A stretch of DNA of 64,000 bases from JABDKH01 sp963768565 (lineage in GTDB: Bacteria; Bacteroidota; Rhodothermia; Rhodothermales; JABDKH01), in contig CAVYIO010000036.1 in the NCBI GenBank assembly GCA_963768565.1, forward strand, positions 1 through 64,000. Reading direction: 5' to 3'. Both the position numbers and the translations under genes were made by a program. This document shows, one piece after another, positions 19,005 to 27,991 of this stretch (the first letter of the stretch is position 1; every line of letters starts with the position of its first letter). The notes below the pieces were generated by a model. It saw only the letters and a program-made list of their open reading frames with translations. It did not search any database and was not told the origin of the DNA.

Positions 19005-20351
19005 CTAGAGAAGTAGATTCAGCGGCTCTTCGAGGTACTTCCGAAGAGTTTCGAGAAAGCGTGAGCCGGTCGCGCCGTCCACGACGCGGTGATCGCACGA
19101 CATGGTGAGTTTCATGCGCTTGCCCGCCACCACCTGCCCGTCTCGGACGATCGCTTCATCGCGAATCGCACCGATGGCCAGGATGCACGCTTCGGGTGGA
19201 TTGATGATGGCCGTGAACTCCTCGATACCGAACATTCCGAGGTTGCTCGTGGTGAAGGTTGACCCCTCGAATTCTTCGGGCTGAAGCCGTCGATCGCGCG
19301 CCTTCTGGGCCAGCATGCGCGTCTCAGCTCCGATCTCACTCAGACCCTTCCGGTCCGCATGTCGAATGACCGGTGTAATCAGACCTTCGTCAATGGCGAC
19401 CGCCACCGCTACGTGAATTGATTTGTGGTAGCGGATCTCGCCCTGATCCTCCAGATAAGAAGCGTTGACCGCCGGATGGCTACGCAATGCGACCGCGCAT
19501 GCCTTTGTAATAATGTCATTGAACGAAATCCTCTCCGATCCCTCTTTCTCCGCGATCGCATTGACCCGTGCCCGTGCTGCGACGGCGCGGTCCATGTCAA
19601 CATCGATCGTGAGATAGAAATGAGGGGCGGTGTACTTGCTCTGTGCCAATCGCCGTGCGATGGCCTTCCTCATTTGCGATATGCGAACGGTCTCGTCCGG
19701 CTGATCGGCATCGCTGAAGGCGGTCGGCTGGAACGGAGCCGGTGTTGGGACGCGAGCGGCGGCAGGCGTAGCGCTCTGCTCGCGTTCGGGCTCACGCACC
19801 AGCGGTGCCGGTGCCTGTGTCTGTGCCGGTACCTGCACTCCCCCCATCGCCAGTTCGATGTCGCGCTTCACAATACGACCCTCCGGGCCGCTACCTTTCA
19901 TGCGCGTCAGGTCAAGGCCGTGCTCCTGAGCCAGCTTCTTTGCCAGCGGCGACGCCTTTACTCTTGAGCCGTCTCCGGCTACCGGAGCGAGGGCCGGCAG
20001 CGAGTCCTGGCCATTGCCCGAAGCGACTCCAGCGTTCTCGTCAGCCGAGGCTGAGGTCCCTCCCGACGCGGTTCCTGCGGAATAACGTTCGAGAATGTCC
20101 GATACGTCCTCTCCTTTGTCTCCGAGCACAGCGATCAACGCGCCGATCGGCACCGCGTCACCCTCGCCGATTACTTTCTTCAGCAGCACGCCGTCGTCGT
20201 AAACCTCCAGGTCCATCGTCGCCTTGTCGGTCTCGACCTGGGCGATGATGTCTCCGGCCGCTACGGCGGCTCCTTCGTCAACGAGCCATGCTACGAGCAC
20301 ACCTTCCTCCATGGTGTCGCTCATCTTGGGCATCTCAACAGGAATGGCCAT
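19005..20351 (-). CDS. pdhC: Pyruvate dehydrogenase E2, dihydrolipoamide acetyltransferase
   Basis: E2 core of the pyruvate dehydrogenase complex, transferring the acetyl group to CoA. Residues 1-80 are one lipoyl domain with the lipoylated Lys in VETDKATMDLEVYDDG. A Ser/Ala/Gly-rich linker and the peripheral-subunit-binding domain (VKASPLAKKLAQEHGLDLTR, GSGPEGRIVKRDIE) follow. After a Pro/Ala linker comes the catalytic domain (RKAIARRLAQSKYTAPHFYL), ending in the active-site MSCDHRVVDGATGSRF. Its 448 residues are a standard single-lipoyl E2. It is the last gene of a pdhA-pdhB-pdhC block on the minus strand, 41 bases after pdhB. No E3 gene is seen nearby. Confidence 0.96.
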   Translation of the reverse strand: MAIPVEMPKMSDTMEEGVLVAWLVDEGAAVAAGDIIAQVETDKATMDLEVYDDGVLLKKVIGEGDAVPIGALIAVLGDKGEDVSDILERYSAGTASGGTSASADENAGVASGNGQDSLPALAPVAGDGSRVKASPLAKKLAQEHGLDLTRMKGSGPEGRIVKRDIELAMGGVQVPAQTQAPAPLVREPEREQSATPAAARVPTPAPFQPTAFSDADQPDETVRISQMRKAIARRLAQSKYTAPHFYLTIDVDMDRAVAARARVNAIAEKEGSERISFNDIITKACAVALRSHPAVNASYLEDQGEIRYHKSIHVAVAVAIDEGLITPVIRHADRKGLSEIGAETRMLAQKARDRRLQPEEFEGSTFTTSNLGMFGIEEFTAIINPPEACILAIGAIRDEAIVRDGQVVAGKRMKLTMSCDHRVVDGATGSRFLETLRKYLEEPLNLLL

Positions 20352-20392
20352 TACTTTCGGGGTTGGCTTGATGTAAGTAGCACAACGGGTGC

Positions 20393-21376
20393 CTAGTCAA
20401 CGTACATGACTTTTCGGCATGCGTCATACGCATCCTGCGCACTCGGCATGTAGTACTCCATGAGATTCTTCGCGTAGGGCGCGGGCGTATCCTTCGCGGT
20501 GATCCGCATGATGGGCGCGTCCAGATAGTCGAAGGCACGCTCTTGAATCTGATACGTCATCTCCGATGAGATACTCGCAAACGGATTGCTCTCGTCGATG
20601 ATGACGCACCGATTTGTCTTTCGGATCGACTCAAGGATCGTGTCGATATCGAGCGGTCGAATGGTTCGAGGGTCGATCACCTCCGCCTCGATACCATCCT
20701 CGGCGAGCATCTCTGCCGTCTTCATCGCGACCCAGTAGCTTTTACTGTGGCCGACGATCGTCACCGCGTCGCCCTGCCTCGCGATTCGAGCCTTGCCGAT
20801 CGGAATCAGGTAGTCCTTTTCCTCGGAGACATCTCCCTTCCATCCGAACATGACTTCGGATTCAAGGAAGATCACGGGATCATCGTCGCGGATCGCAGAC
20901 TTGAGAAGGCCTTTCGCATCGTCCGGGTTTGACGGCGCCACGACCTTCAAGCCTGGAAGCGTTGCATAGATGGATTCGGTGGATGTGTTGTGCGTCGCGG
21001 CCAGCTGACCGGCCGCACCGTTGGGTCCACGGAACACAATCGGGACCTTGAATTGACCGCCGGACATGTACCGGATCTTTGCCGCATTGTTGATCAACTG
21101 GTCAATGGCGACGAACGAGAAGTTCCACGTCATGAACTCGATGATCGGTCGCAGACCATTGAGAGCGGCTCCTATACCGAGGCCGGCGAATCCGTTCTCG
21201 CTGATGGGTGTGTCGATGACACGCTTGGCACCGAACTGGGCCAGCATGCCCTCGCTAACCTTGTAGGCGCCATCGTATTCCGCCACTTCTTCCCCCATCA
21301 GGAAGATGGTGTCGTCGCGCTCCATCTCCTCCACCATCGCGGCTCGGAGCGCCTCTCTGAATTGCATTTCAGCCAT
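20393..21376 (-). CDS. pdhB: Pyruvate dehydrogenase E1 component, beta subunit
   Basis: Beta subunit of the thiamine-diphosphate E1. Its 327 residues start MAEMQFREALRAAMVEEMER and carry the TPP pyrimidine-domain signature FLMGEEVAEYDGAYKVSEGM and the conserved DTPISENGFAGLGIGAALNG. Next come the phosphorylation/TPP-loop-like FRGPNGAAGQLAATHNTSTE and the transketolase C-terminal domain (IPIGKARIARQGDAVTIVGH, VIDPRTIRPLDIDTILESIR). Length and motifs are standard. It starts 50 bases after the repaired pdhA stop and precedes pdhC. Intact. Confidence 0.97.
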   Translation of the reverse strand: MAEMQFREALRAAMVEEMERDDTIFLMGEEVAEYDGAYKVSEGMLAQFGAKRVIDTPISENGFAGLGIGAALNGLRPIIEFMTWNFSFVAIDQLINNAAKIRYMSGGQFKVPIVFRGPNGAAGQLAATHNTSTESIYATLPGLKVVAPSNPDDAKGLLKSAIRDDDPVIFLESEVMFGWKGDVSEEKDYLIPIGKARIARQGDAVTIVGHSKSYWVAMKTAEMLAEDGIEAEVIDPRTIRPLDIDTILESIRKTNRCVIIDESNPFASISSEMTYQIQERAFDYLDAPIMRITAKDTPAPYAKNLMEYYMPSAQDAYDACRKVMYVD

Positions 21377-21426
21377 GTTGTAAACTCGTGCTCGTCAAAA
21401 AATTCTGCTCTGGAAGGAACGGAGTG

Positions 21427-22535
21427 CTACTTCAGAAACGGGTAGTCCTTCTGCCCGTAGACATCGTCGTAGATCGATTCCAGCGGAGGCTGCGGGCTCT
21501 TCTCGGCAAACTCGACAGACAGCTTTCACTTCGCGCTTCACGTCATCGTCGATGGCGTCGAGTGACTCGTTCGTTGCCAGCTCATGCCCGACCAGATACG
21601 CCTTCAGACGAATGATCGGATCTGCGTTCTTCTTGTTCTCCATCTCCTCCTTCGTCCGGTACTTTCCGGGATCGCTCATGGAGTGACCGCGGTAACGGTA
21701 CGTCCTGACCTCGAGCAGCGACGGCTGATTGTCACGCGCCATCGCGATGTGGTCCGAGAACGCACGGTAGCAATCGAAGACATCCATTCCATCGGCGATA
21801 GCGCCCGGCATGTTGTAGCCGGTCGCCTGCTTGAACAGGTCCGTCTCGGCCGACGCCCGATGTACGGCTGTGCCCATTGCGTACTCGTTATTCTCGACCA
21901 CCAGGACAACCGGCAACTTGTACAGCGACGCGAGATTGGCGGCCTCGTGAAACGAACCCTGGTTGATCGCACCATCACCAAAGAAGCAGATGCAAACGCC
22001 TCCGTCCTCCTTGTACTTGTGCGCGAACGCAATGCCGACTCCCACCGGAATGTGACCTCCGACGATGCCGTGCCCGCCGAACAATCGTCTTTTCTGCACT
22101 GAAGAAGTGCATCGACCCGCCCTTGCCCTTTGAGCAGCCGTCGACTTTCCCGAAAAGCTCGGCCATACACTCGTTGGAGGTCATGCCCATTGCGAGCGCG
22201 ATACCGTGATCGCGGTACGCCGTGATCACAGAGTCCTCGCCGATCTTCATCGCATTGGCCACGCCCGTCGACACCGCTTCTTGACCGATGTAGAGGTGCA
22301 GAAAGCCCGATATCTTCTGCTTCCCGTACATCTGAGCCGCACGCTCCTCAAAACGGCGCTGCAGCATCATGTTGCGATACATATCGAGCAGCTGGTCATC
22401 GGCGAGGCCGAGGTCCTTGTGGCTGACTTCGTCGGATTGAAACGACTTGTATTCGACCTCCGTGCGGATGACATCCGCCGGATCCTGCTCGCCATTGGCA
22501 GGAGGAGTGCTGGCTTTTGCTGTCTTCCTCGTCAT
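21427..22535 (-). CDS. pdhA: Pyruvate dehydrogenase E1 component, alpha subunit (two frameshifts)
   Basis: Alpha subunit of PDH E1, binding thiamine diphosphate. Frame 1 (start ATG 22535) reads LDMYRNMMLQRRFEERAAQM, GFLHLYIGQEAVSTGVANAM and GKGGSMHFFSAEK, then breaks. One extra base in the TTTT run at 22090-22093 must be removed to continue as RLFGGHGIVGGHIPVGVGIA. The TPP motif GDGAINQGSFHEAANLASLY followed by VENNEYAMGT is intact, as is RTYRYRGHSMSDP. A second extra base in the TTT run near 21524 scrambles the end. Removing it gives SVEFAEKSPQPPLESIYDDV and FLK, with the stop at 21427. With both fixes the protein is ~369 residues, the normal length. pdhB follows by 50 bases. Two independent single-base run errors in one conserved gene argue for sequencing error. 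Confidence 0.94.
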
Positions 22536-22797
22536 AGTCCGCTCTTATTACGGTTCGTGGTGATTGCCGCTTGTTCTGCGAGCGCTCGGAAGCATTCGCG
22601 TTCCCGCCGGGCAGCAGAAACGACTCGAAAACGTCAAAACAAGCCGAAATGTTTGCCGACAGCAAAATATCGGCAAGTTGCTAAAGGTACGAAACAAGGT
22701 GTAAACTATGTGAGGTGGATCCGTACTTATTCCCGTTTCGGCGGCGTCATGGTCGTTTTGGTGCTCCTAGTCTCCTGCCGTAACGATCGCCAACTGA

Positions 22798-23418
22798 ATG
22801 AAACCAAGTCCCGTGAAAGCTGATCAAACCCCGGAGAAGGCGGTGGGCGCGTCCTACGAGCTCGATGCCCTGCTCCGTGGTGACAAAAAAGCATTCGAGG
22901 CGCTGGTCCGCGAGGAATCGGCAAGACTGTTCAGCGTGATCGTGAGGATTCTGCGTGACGATGATGAAGCTGGTTCCGTGATGCAGGAGACCTTCTTGCA
23001 GGCATATCAGCGAATTCACACTTTCCGGGGCGAGTCGAAGGTTACAACGTGGTTGTACGCGATCGGCATCAACCTCAGCCGTGCGGCCCTTCGAAAATCG
23101 AAGCGGACGACCGCGCTCGACGAGGCGGATCTGGACAGGCTGCAACCGAAGTTTGCGAGGGGGATGTATCGCGACGCCGGAGCCGACTGGGATCCGCACA
23201 AGCTCACTGAGCGAAACGAGACTCAGCGGCTAGTCAGGGAAGCCATTGACCGGCTGCCGGAGAGTTACCGGACGGTCGTGACCCTTCGTGACATTCGCGA
23301 ACTACCCACGGCGGAAGTTGCACAGATGCTTGACATCACCGAGGGAGCAGTTCGCGTCCGACTGCATCGTGCCCGACAGGCCCTCAAGAGTCTCCTCGAC
23401 CCACAGATGAGGTACTGA
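22798..23418 (+). CDS. ECF sigma-70 family RNA polymerase sigma factor
   Basis: An extracytoplasmic-function sigma factor of the RpoE-like type, redirecting RNA polymerase to a stress or envelope regulon. Region 2 is FEALVREESARLFSVIVRIL through DEAGSVMQETFLQAYQRIHT and GESKVTTWLYAIGINLSRAA. Region 4 is IDRLPESYRTVVTLRDIREL followed by TAEVAQMLDITEGAVRVRLH with the recognition helix and RARQALKSLL. The linker of ~40 residues is normal. 206 residues from the ATG at 22798. The zinc-finger anti-sigma gene follows 8 bases after the stop, a standard sigma/anti-sigma pair. Promoter targets are unknown; the divergent pdhA lies 262 bases upstream. Confidence 0.95.
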   Translation: MKPSPVKADQTPEKAVGASYELDALLRGDKKAFEALVREESARLFSVIVRILRDDDEAGSVMQETFLQAYQRIHTFRGESKVTTWLYAIGINLSRAALRKSKRTTALDEADLDRLQPKFARGMYRDAGADWDPHKLTERNETQRLVREAIDRLPESYRTVVTLRDIRELPTAEVAQMLDITEGAVRVRLHRARQALKSLLDPQMRY

Positions 23419-23426
23419 CAGAACTC

Positions 23427-23714
23427 ATGATCCTGCACAAACTAAAAATCATGCTCGGACTGGAGCCGTCTTGCGAGGACGTCAACGGCTTCATCGTTCG
23501 GTACCTGGACGGTGACCTCGATGAGAAGACCAGTAAAAAGTTCTGGGCTCATATTGGAGATTGTTCGACCTGTGGCCGCTTCTTTGAACAATACACATCG
23601 ACCATCGATCTGACGCGAGACGCGGGCGACATCACGCCGCCTCAGGAACTTGTCGAGAAGACGCTCGCGTTTCTCAGAACAAGGTGGACCGACAGCGCTT
23701 CGGCCTCGGACTGA
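23427..23714 (+). CDS. Zinc-finger (zf-HC2) anti-sigma factor, soluble type
   Basis: A 95-residue protein with the anti-sigma zinc-binding domain H-x3-C-x2-C: WAHIGDCSTCGRFFEQY, preceded by the typical DVNGFIVRYLDGDLDEKTSK. There is no transmembrane segment, so it is a cytoplasmic anti-sigma that would bind the ECF sigma encoded directly upstream. The zinc site may act as a redox switch, as in RsrA/ChrR-type proteins, but that is inference. The C-terminal ~30 residues (TPPQELVEKTLAFLRTRW) form a helix. ATG at 23427, 8 bases after the sigma stop; cotranscribed. A bidirectional terminator follows. Confidence 0.87.
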   Translation: MILHKLKIMLGLEPSCEDVNGFIVRYLDGDLDEKTSKKFWAHIGDCSTCGRFFEQYTSTIDLTRDAGDITPPQELVEKTLAFLRTRWTDSASASD

Positions 23715-23749
23715 AGCGAGTCCAGTAGTTGGCCAGAGCCGGCCAAATA

Positions 23750-23790
23750 AAAATGGCCCGCCGCTCCTTGCGACGGGCCATTCCTTTTTC
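23750..23790. terminator. Probable bidirectional terminator
   Basis: The arms AATGGCCCG (23752-23760) and CGGGCCATT (23774-23782) enclose a 13-base loop and are followed by CCTTTTTC; on the other strand A-rich sequence (AAATAAAAA) precedes the stem. It lies between the converging anti-sigma gene and the FG-GAP gene and probably stops both. Confidence 0.8.
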
Positions 23791-23832
23791 AACGCGGGAT
23801 TCGGAGACCGAACCCCGGCCGCCGTATTTCGG

Positions 23833-26826
23833 CTACTTGAGTAGAACCATGGTCCTTGCCATCTGCGTCTTGCCGTACTCGAGGGCGTAAACATACGTGC
23901 CACTCGCAACCTGCATTCCGTTGGCGTTTCGACCATTCCACGAGACGCCGTGACGACCGGCTTCCTTCATCTCACCGTCTACCAGCGTCCGGACCAGCTG
24001 ACCCATCACATTGTACACGCGAACAGTCACGGTCGCAGCTGAAGGCAGCTCGAATTCAATGGAAGTCGTCGGGTTGAACGGGTTTGGATAGTTCTGATCC
24101 AGAACAAATCCGTCCGGCACCTCGGCAAAATCGTCGATCGCCGTTGGCACGCCCGTGTACTCAAGAACGATAATCATCGGCTGTCCGGCTGCCGATGCGA
24201 AGAGGTTGGTCAAGACCACCTCATTCTTTCCATCGCCGTCCAGATCATCCGAAATCCGCAGCGGATAGTACCGCTCCGTCTCGCCACCCGAGCTGTCGAG
24301 TAAAATTGACCACGAGTAGCTCGTCGAGTCTGCCCGACTCCCTACTCCGTCGTACTCAATCCACGACACCTTCTCACTCGTCCCGTGGCCCGCCACAATG
24401 TCCGTCAGACCGTCGCCATCCAGATCGCCGACATCACCCCCTCTGGACCGCGCCGTCGCGTCAAACGTCCCGACCGTCTGAATGTCCGCGACCGTGATCG
24501 TCGAGATATCTGCAATATCATCGATGTAGTACAGCTTGCCGTCGGTCATCGGGAAGTATCCCTCCATCTTCCCGTCGTTGTCGTAGTCCTCAAAGAACAT
24601 GTCATGCGAATTGAACGATCCCGGATCGTTCACCGGTATCACTCCGTTCAGATCCGCCTGCAACACATACGTGTCCGGACCGGTCGCTTCGAAAATCGAC
24701 ATGCTCCAGTTGTCCCACGTGTTGTACCAGATCTCGTTGTTGCCGTCCCCATCGAAGTCCACGACGTCCACATCATAGGTGCCGCCGCCGCCGAGCACAT
24801 CGTTGCCCGCCTCAAACTCAATGTTGAACGTCGCAAACGCATCCAGTTGAGCTGTCGCAAGCGACATCACAACCAACTCGCGGGCGCCGCTTGTTCGCGA
24901 CTGGATGATCAACTCAATCGCTCCATCGTTGTCGACGTCGACCAGCTTAAATCCGGACGGCCGGAAATCAAGGCTCCCGTCGTTCCGAACCTGAAGCGAT
25001 ACGGTCGGTGTCGCCGGGAACACGCCTGCCTCAGCCTCAAAGATGAAAATGTCCTCCGGATCATCGTTGATCGTCGGGATACCGAAGTAGATCTCCCAGT
25101 TGCCGTCAGAGTCTATGTCACCATAGGTCAGGGCCGCGAGCGAATTCGATCCTTCCGGATGCGAGTAGTGCCATACGTACTCGTATGTGTCATTCCCGTT
25201 GGCCTCGTACAGAAAGATGTCCAGAACACCAGGATCCGGGCCGCTCGGCGCCAGCGTCTCGTCCGTATTGAAGAGAATCTCCTTCTTTCCGTCGTTGTCC
25301 AGGTCCATCCCCGTCAGCACGCTGCGGGCTCCAAATGCGTTCGGCTCCAGCGCCAATCCGCGGGCAAAAAGCCCGGGCTCATCACGCGGATCCAGACTCC
25401 AGGCCCACTGGAAGCCATCAGCTACCGTGTACTCTGCGGGAGCACCATCGTACTCGAGCACAATGATCATGTCCTGTCCGGCTGCCGACGCGAAGAGGTT
25501 GGTCAAGACCACCTCATTCTTTCCATCGCCGTCCAGATCATCCGCGATCCGCAGCGGATAGTACCGCTCCGTCTCGCCACCCGAGCTGTCGAGCAATATC
25601 GACCACGAGTAGCTCGTCGAGTCCGCCCGACTCCCTACTCCGTCGTACTCAATCAACGACACTTTCTCGCTCGTCCCGTGGTTCGCCACGATGTCCGTGA
25701 GTCCATCACCATCCAGATCGCCGACATCACCCCCTCTGGACCGCGCCGTCGCGTCAAACGTCCCGACCGTCTGAATGTCCGCGACCGTGATCGTCGAGAT
25801 ATCTGCAATGTCATCGATGTAGTACAGCTTGCCGTCGGTCATCGGGAAGTATCCCTCCATCTTCCCGTCGTTGTCGTAGTCCTCAAAGAACATGTCGTGC
25901 GAATTGAACGACCCCGGATCGTTCACCGGTATCACTCCGTTCAGATCCGCCTGCAACACATACGTGTCCGGACCGGTCGCTTCGAAAATCGACATGCTCC
26001 AGTTGTCCCACGTGTTGTACCAGATCTCATTGTTGCCGTCCCCATCGAAGTCCACGACGTCCACATCATAGGTGCCGCCGCCGCCGAGCACATCGTTGCC
26101 CGCCTCAAACTCAATGTTGAACGTCGCAAATGCATCCAGTTGAGCTGTCGCAAGCGACATCACAACCAGCTCTCGGGCACCGCTTGTTCGCGACTGGATG
26201 ATCAACTCAATCGCTCCATCGTTGTCGACGTCGACCAGCTTAAATCCGGACGGCCGGAAATCAAGGCTCCCGTCGTTCCGAACCTGAAGCGATACGGTCG
26301 GTGTCGCCGGGAACACGCCTGCCTCAGCCTCAAAGATGAAAATGTCCTCCGGATCATCGTTGATCGTTGGGATACCGAAGTAGATCTCCCAGTTGCCGTC
26401 AGAGTCTATGTCGCCATAGGCCAGGGCCGCGAGCGAATTCGATCCTTCCGGATGCGAATAATGCCATACGTACTCGTACGTGTCATTCCCGTTGGCCTCG
26501 TACAGAAATATGTCCAGAACACCAGGATCCGGGCCGCTCGGCGCGAGCGTCTCGTCCGTATTGAAGAGAATCTCCTTCTTTCCATCGTTGTCCAGGTCCA
26601 TTCCCACCAGCACGCTGCGGGCTCCAAAAGCGTTCGGCTCCAGCGCCAATCCGCGGGCAAAAAGCCCGGGCTCATCACGCGGATCCAGACTCCAGGCCAG
26701 CTTGTAGTCGTCCGCAACGGTGTATTCGGTCTGTGCTTGCGCCTGCTGCGGCATAAACGTCTCAGCTGTCGCAAACAGCATCAACAGAAAAAGGGTGCTC
26801 GTGAGCAGCGATATCAGTTTGTTCAT
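23833..26826 (-). CDS. Secreted FG-GAP/VCBS-repeat protein with C-terminal sorting domain
   Basis: A 997-residue secreted protein. The ATG at 26826 gives a signal peptide (NKLISLLTSTLFLLMLFATA, cut after QAQA). The body consists of two almost identical 431-residue modules made of FG-GAP/VCBS-type calcium-binding repeats (e.g. GMDLDNDGKKEILFNT, DVDNDGAIELIIQS, DFDGDGNNEIWYNT, DLDGDGLTDIVA), which are expected to fold as beta-propellers. The last ~85 residues are a Por/T9SS-like sorting domain: LDQNYPNPFNPTTSIEFELP, then VRVYNVMGQLVRTLVDGEM and GTYVYALEYG. Such domains direct export through the type IX or a related outer-membrane system. Function is unknown; surface adhesion is a guess. The ECF pair converges on it. 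An antisense open frame of 850 codons is an artefact of codon bias. Confidence 0.9.
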   Translation of the reverse strand: MNKLISLLTSTLFLLMLFATAETFMPQQAQAQTEYTVADDYKLAWSLDPRDEPGLFARGLALEPNAFGARSVLVGMDLDNDGKKEILFNTDETLAPSGPDPGVLDIFLYEANGNDTYEYVWHYSHPEGSNSLAALAYGDIDSDGNWEIYFGIPTINDDPEDIFIFEAEAGVFPATPTVSLQVRNDGSLDFRPSGFKLVDVDNDGAIELIIQSRTSGARELVVMSLATAQLDAFATFNIEFEAGNDVLGGGGTYDVDVVDFDGDGNNEIWYNTWDNWSMSIFEATGPDTYVLQADLNGVIPVNDPGSFNSHDMFFEDYDNDGKMEGYFPMTDGKLYYIDDIADISTITVADIQTVGTFDATARSRGGDVGDLDGDGLTDIVANHGTSEKVSLIEYDGVGSRADSTSYSWSILLDSSGGETERYYPLRIADDLDGDGKNEVVLTNLFASAAGQDMIIVLEYDGAPAEYTVADGFQWAWSLDPRDEPGLFARGLALEPNAFGARSVLTGMDLDNDGKKEILFNTDETLAPSGPDPGVLDIFLYEANGNDTYEYVWHYSHPEGSNSLAALTYGDIDSDGNWEIYFGIPTINDDPEDIFIFEAEAGVFPATPTVSLQVRNDGSLDFRPSGFKLVDVDNDGAIELIIQSRTSGARELVVMSLATAQLDAFATFNIEFEAGNDVLGGGGTYDVDVVDFDGDGNNEIWYNTWDNWSMSIFEATGPDTYVLQADLNGVIPVNDPGSFNSHDMFFEDYDNDGKMEGYFPMTDGKLYYIDDIADISTITVADIQTVGTFDATARSRGGDVGDLDGDGLTDIVAGHGTSEKVSWIEYDGVGSRADSTSYSWSILLDSSGGETERYYPLRISDDLDGDGKNEVVLTNLFASAAGQPMIIVLEYTGVPTAIDDFAEVPDGFVLDQNYPNPFNPTTSIEFELPSAATVTVRVYNVMGQLVRTLVDGEMKEAGRHGVSWNGRNANGMQVASGTYVYALEYGKTQMARTMVLLK
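24147..25439. repeat. Tandem duplication, second copy (431 codons)
   Basis: This 1,293-base unit is nearly identical to the adjacent unit at 25440-26732 and encodes the second of two FG-GAP modules. Matching points, for example AATGTCCGCGACCGTGATCG at 24481 and 25774, are offset by 1,293 bases, exactly 431 codons. Only scattered substitutions are seen (e.g. codons giving SWIEY against SLIEY, and AGHG against ANHG). Boundaries are approximate. Confidence 0.93.
25440..26732. repeat. Tandem duplication, first copy (431 codons)
   Basis: First copy of the duplicated module within the FG-GAP gene, starting at the EYTVADDYKLAWSLDPRDEP segment. The copy junction near 25440 reads EYDGAPAEYTVADGFQWAWS, where the end of one module runs straight into the start of the next. 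Confidence 0.93.
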
Positions 26827-27100
26827 CAGTCGCCTCCGACTAAACATGAGAGAAGGATCAAAATCGAGATGGGCGTCCCGAAATCCCGTCGCGTTGAGGT
26901 CTCGGGAATTACTGTAGTTAGAAATTTTCGGGCGTGAACGCAAGTCGATGCCCTCTGTGACGTTGATTTGATGGACGAAGGCTGTCAGATCGTGGGTAAC
27001 TGGCCCGGACGCCGCGATCGATGCTCTGAAGGATAGTCACCCATTCTCGACGGTCCGGCTTATCTTCCCGATATCTGAATTAGACATTCCATACGTCGAT

Positions 27101-27878
27101 TTGACGGATTCCACGCCACCAACGTCTACCGGCCCGGCCACGCGCGACCCTCGCTGGCCGGTGCTCGTCGTCGTGCCTACCTACAACGAGGCAGCGAATA
27201 TCGAAGCCGTCGTAGACCGGGTTTTCGAGGCGGGGGACGATATGGCCATTCTCGTGGTCGATGATTCGTCGCCCGACGGTACGGGCAAAGCTGTGGAGGA
27301 GCTCGCGACGAGGCACGAGGGACGGGTTCAGCTTCTCGTTCGAGGTGGCAAAAAAGGACTCGGGACGGCGTACATAGCCGGGTTTACGATACGCTCTGGA
27401 ACGCGGTTTTGAATACGTGTGCGAAATGGACGCCGACCGCTCGCATGACCCGCACGACCTGCCCCGCCTCATAGCTCCGGTTCGCGCCGGTGAGGCCGAC
27501 CTCGTGATCGGTTCGCGCTATATCGATGGCGTCCGCGTCATGAACTGGCCCCTGCCTCGGCTCGTGCTTTCGTACGGAGCCGGTATCTACACGCGCCTCG
27601 TCACTCGCATTCCGATTATGGATGTCACATCGGGTTACAAGTGCTTCCATCGGCGAGTGCTCGAGGCGATCGACCTGGACCGGGTTAAATCGAACGGCTA
27701 TTCGTTCCAGATCGAAATGAACTACAAGGCGTGGCGAATGGGCTTCCGGCTGAAGGAGGTTCCGATCGTTTTCACCGAACGAACGGAAGGCCAGTCGAAG
27801 ATGAACAGACAGATCGTCAGAGAAGCGACACTCAAGGTGTGGGAATTAAGACTGCGGTCTCTCTTTCGGCGGCTCTGA
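27101..27878 (+). CDS. Polyprenol-monophosphomannose synthase (DPM1-like), frameshifted near 27386
   Basis: A GT2 glycosyltransferase transferring a sugar, usually mannose, from a nucleotide sugar to polyprenyl phosphate for use at the membrane surface. A TTG start at 27101 is likely. VLVVVPTYNEAANIEAVVDR, the ILVVDDSSPDGTGKAVEELA motif (DxSxDGT) and LVRGGKKGLGTAYIAGF precede the break. Removing one extra A near 27386 restores RYALERGFEYVCEMDADRSH with the metal-binding DAD motif. IGSRYIDGVRVMNWPLPRL, TSGYKCFHRRVLEAI and MNRQIVREATLKVW follow. No C-terminal membrane domain: this is the short, soluble DPM1 type. The repaired length is ~258 residues. It is separated from icd by ~110 bases on the same strand. 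Confidence 0.9.
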
Positions 27879-27991
27879 TACCCCAAATCTTCGTGAAATG
27901 AGCTTTTGGCGCCCCTCCCCGCTTGAGCCATGACTGCGGACTGATCTACCTTCCTAGTTCTCCCAACTCCACGACCCTGAGATCTCTACCG

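Noticed and set aside
24385..26937. 850-codon open frame on the plus strand opposite the FG-GAP gene
   Set aside because: Its sequence is Arg/Val/His-rich with no domains, and it repeats with the same period as the sense gene. It is a shadow of biased codon use in the real minus-strand gene.
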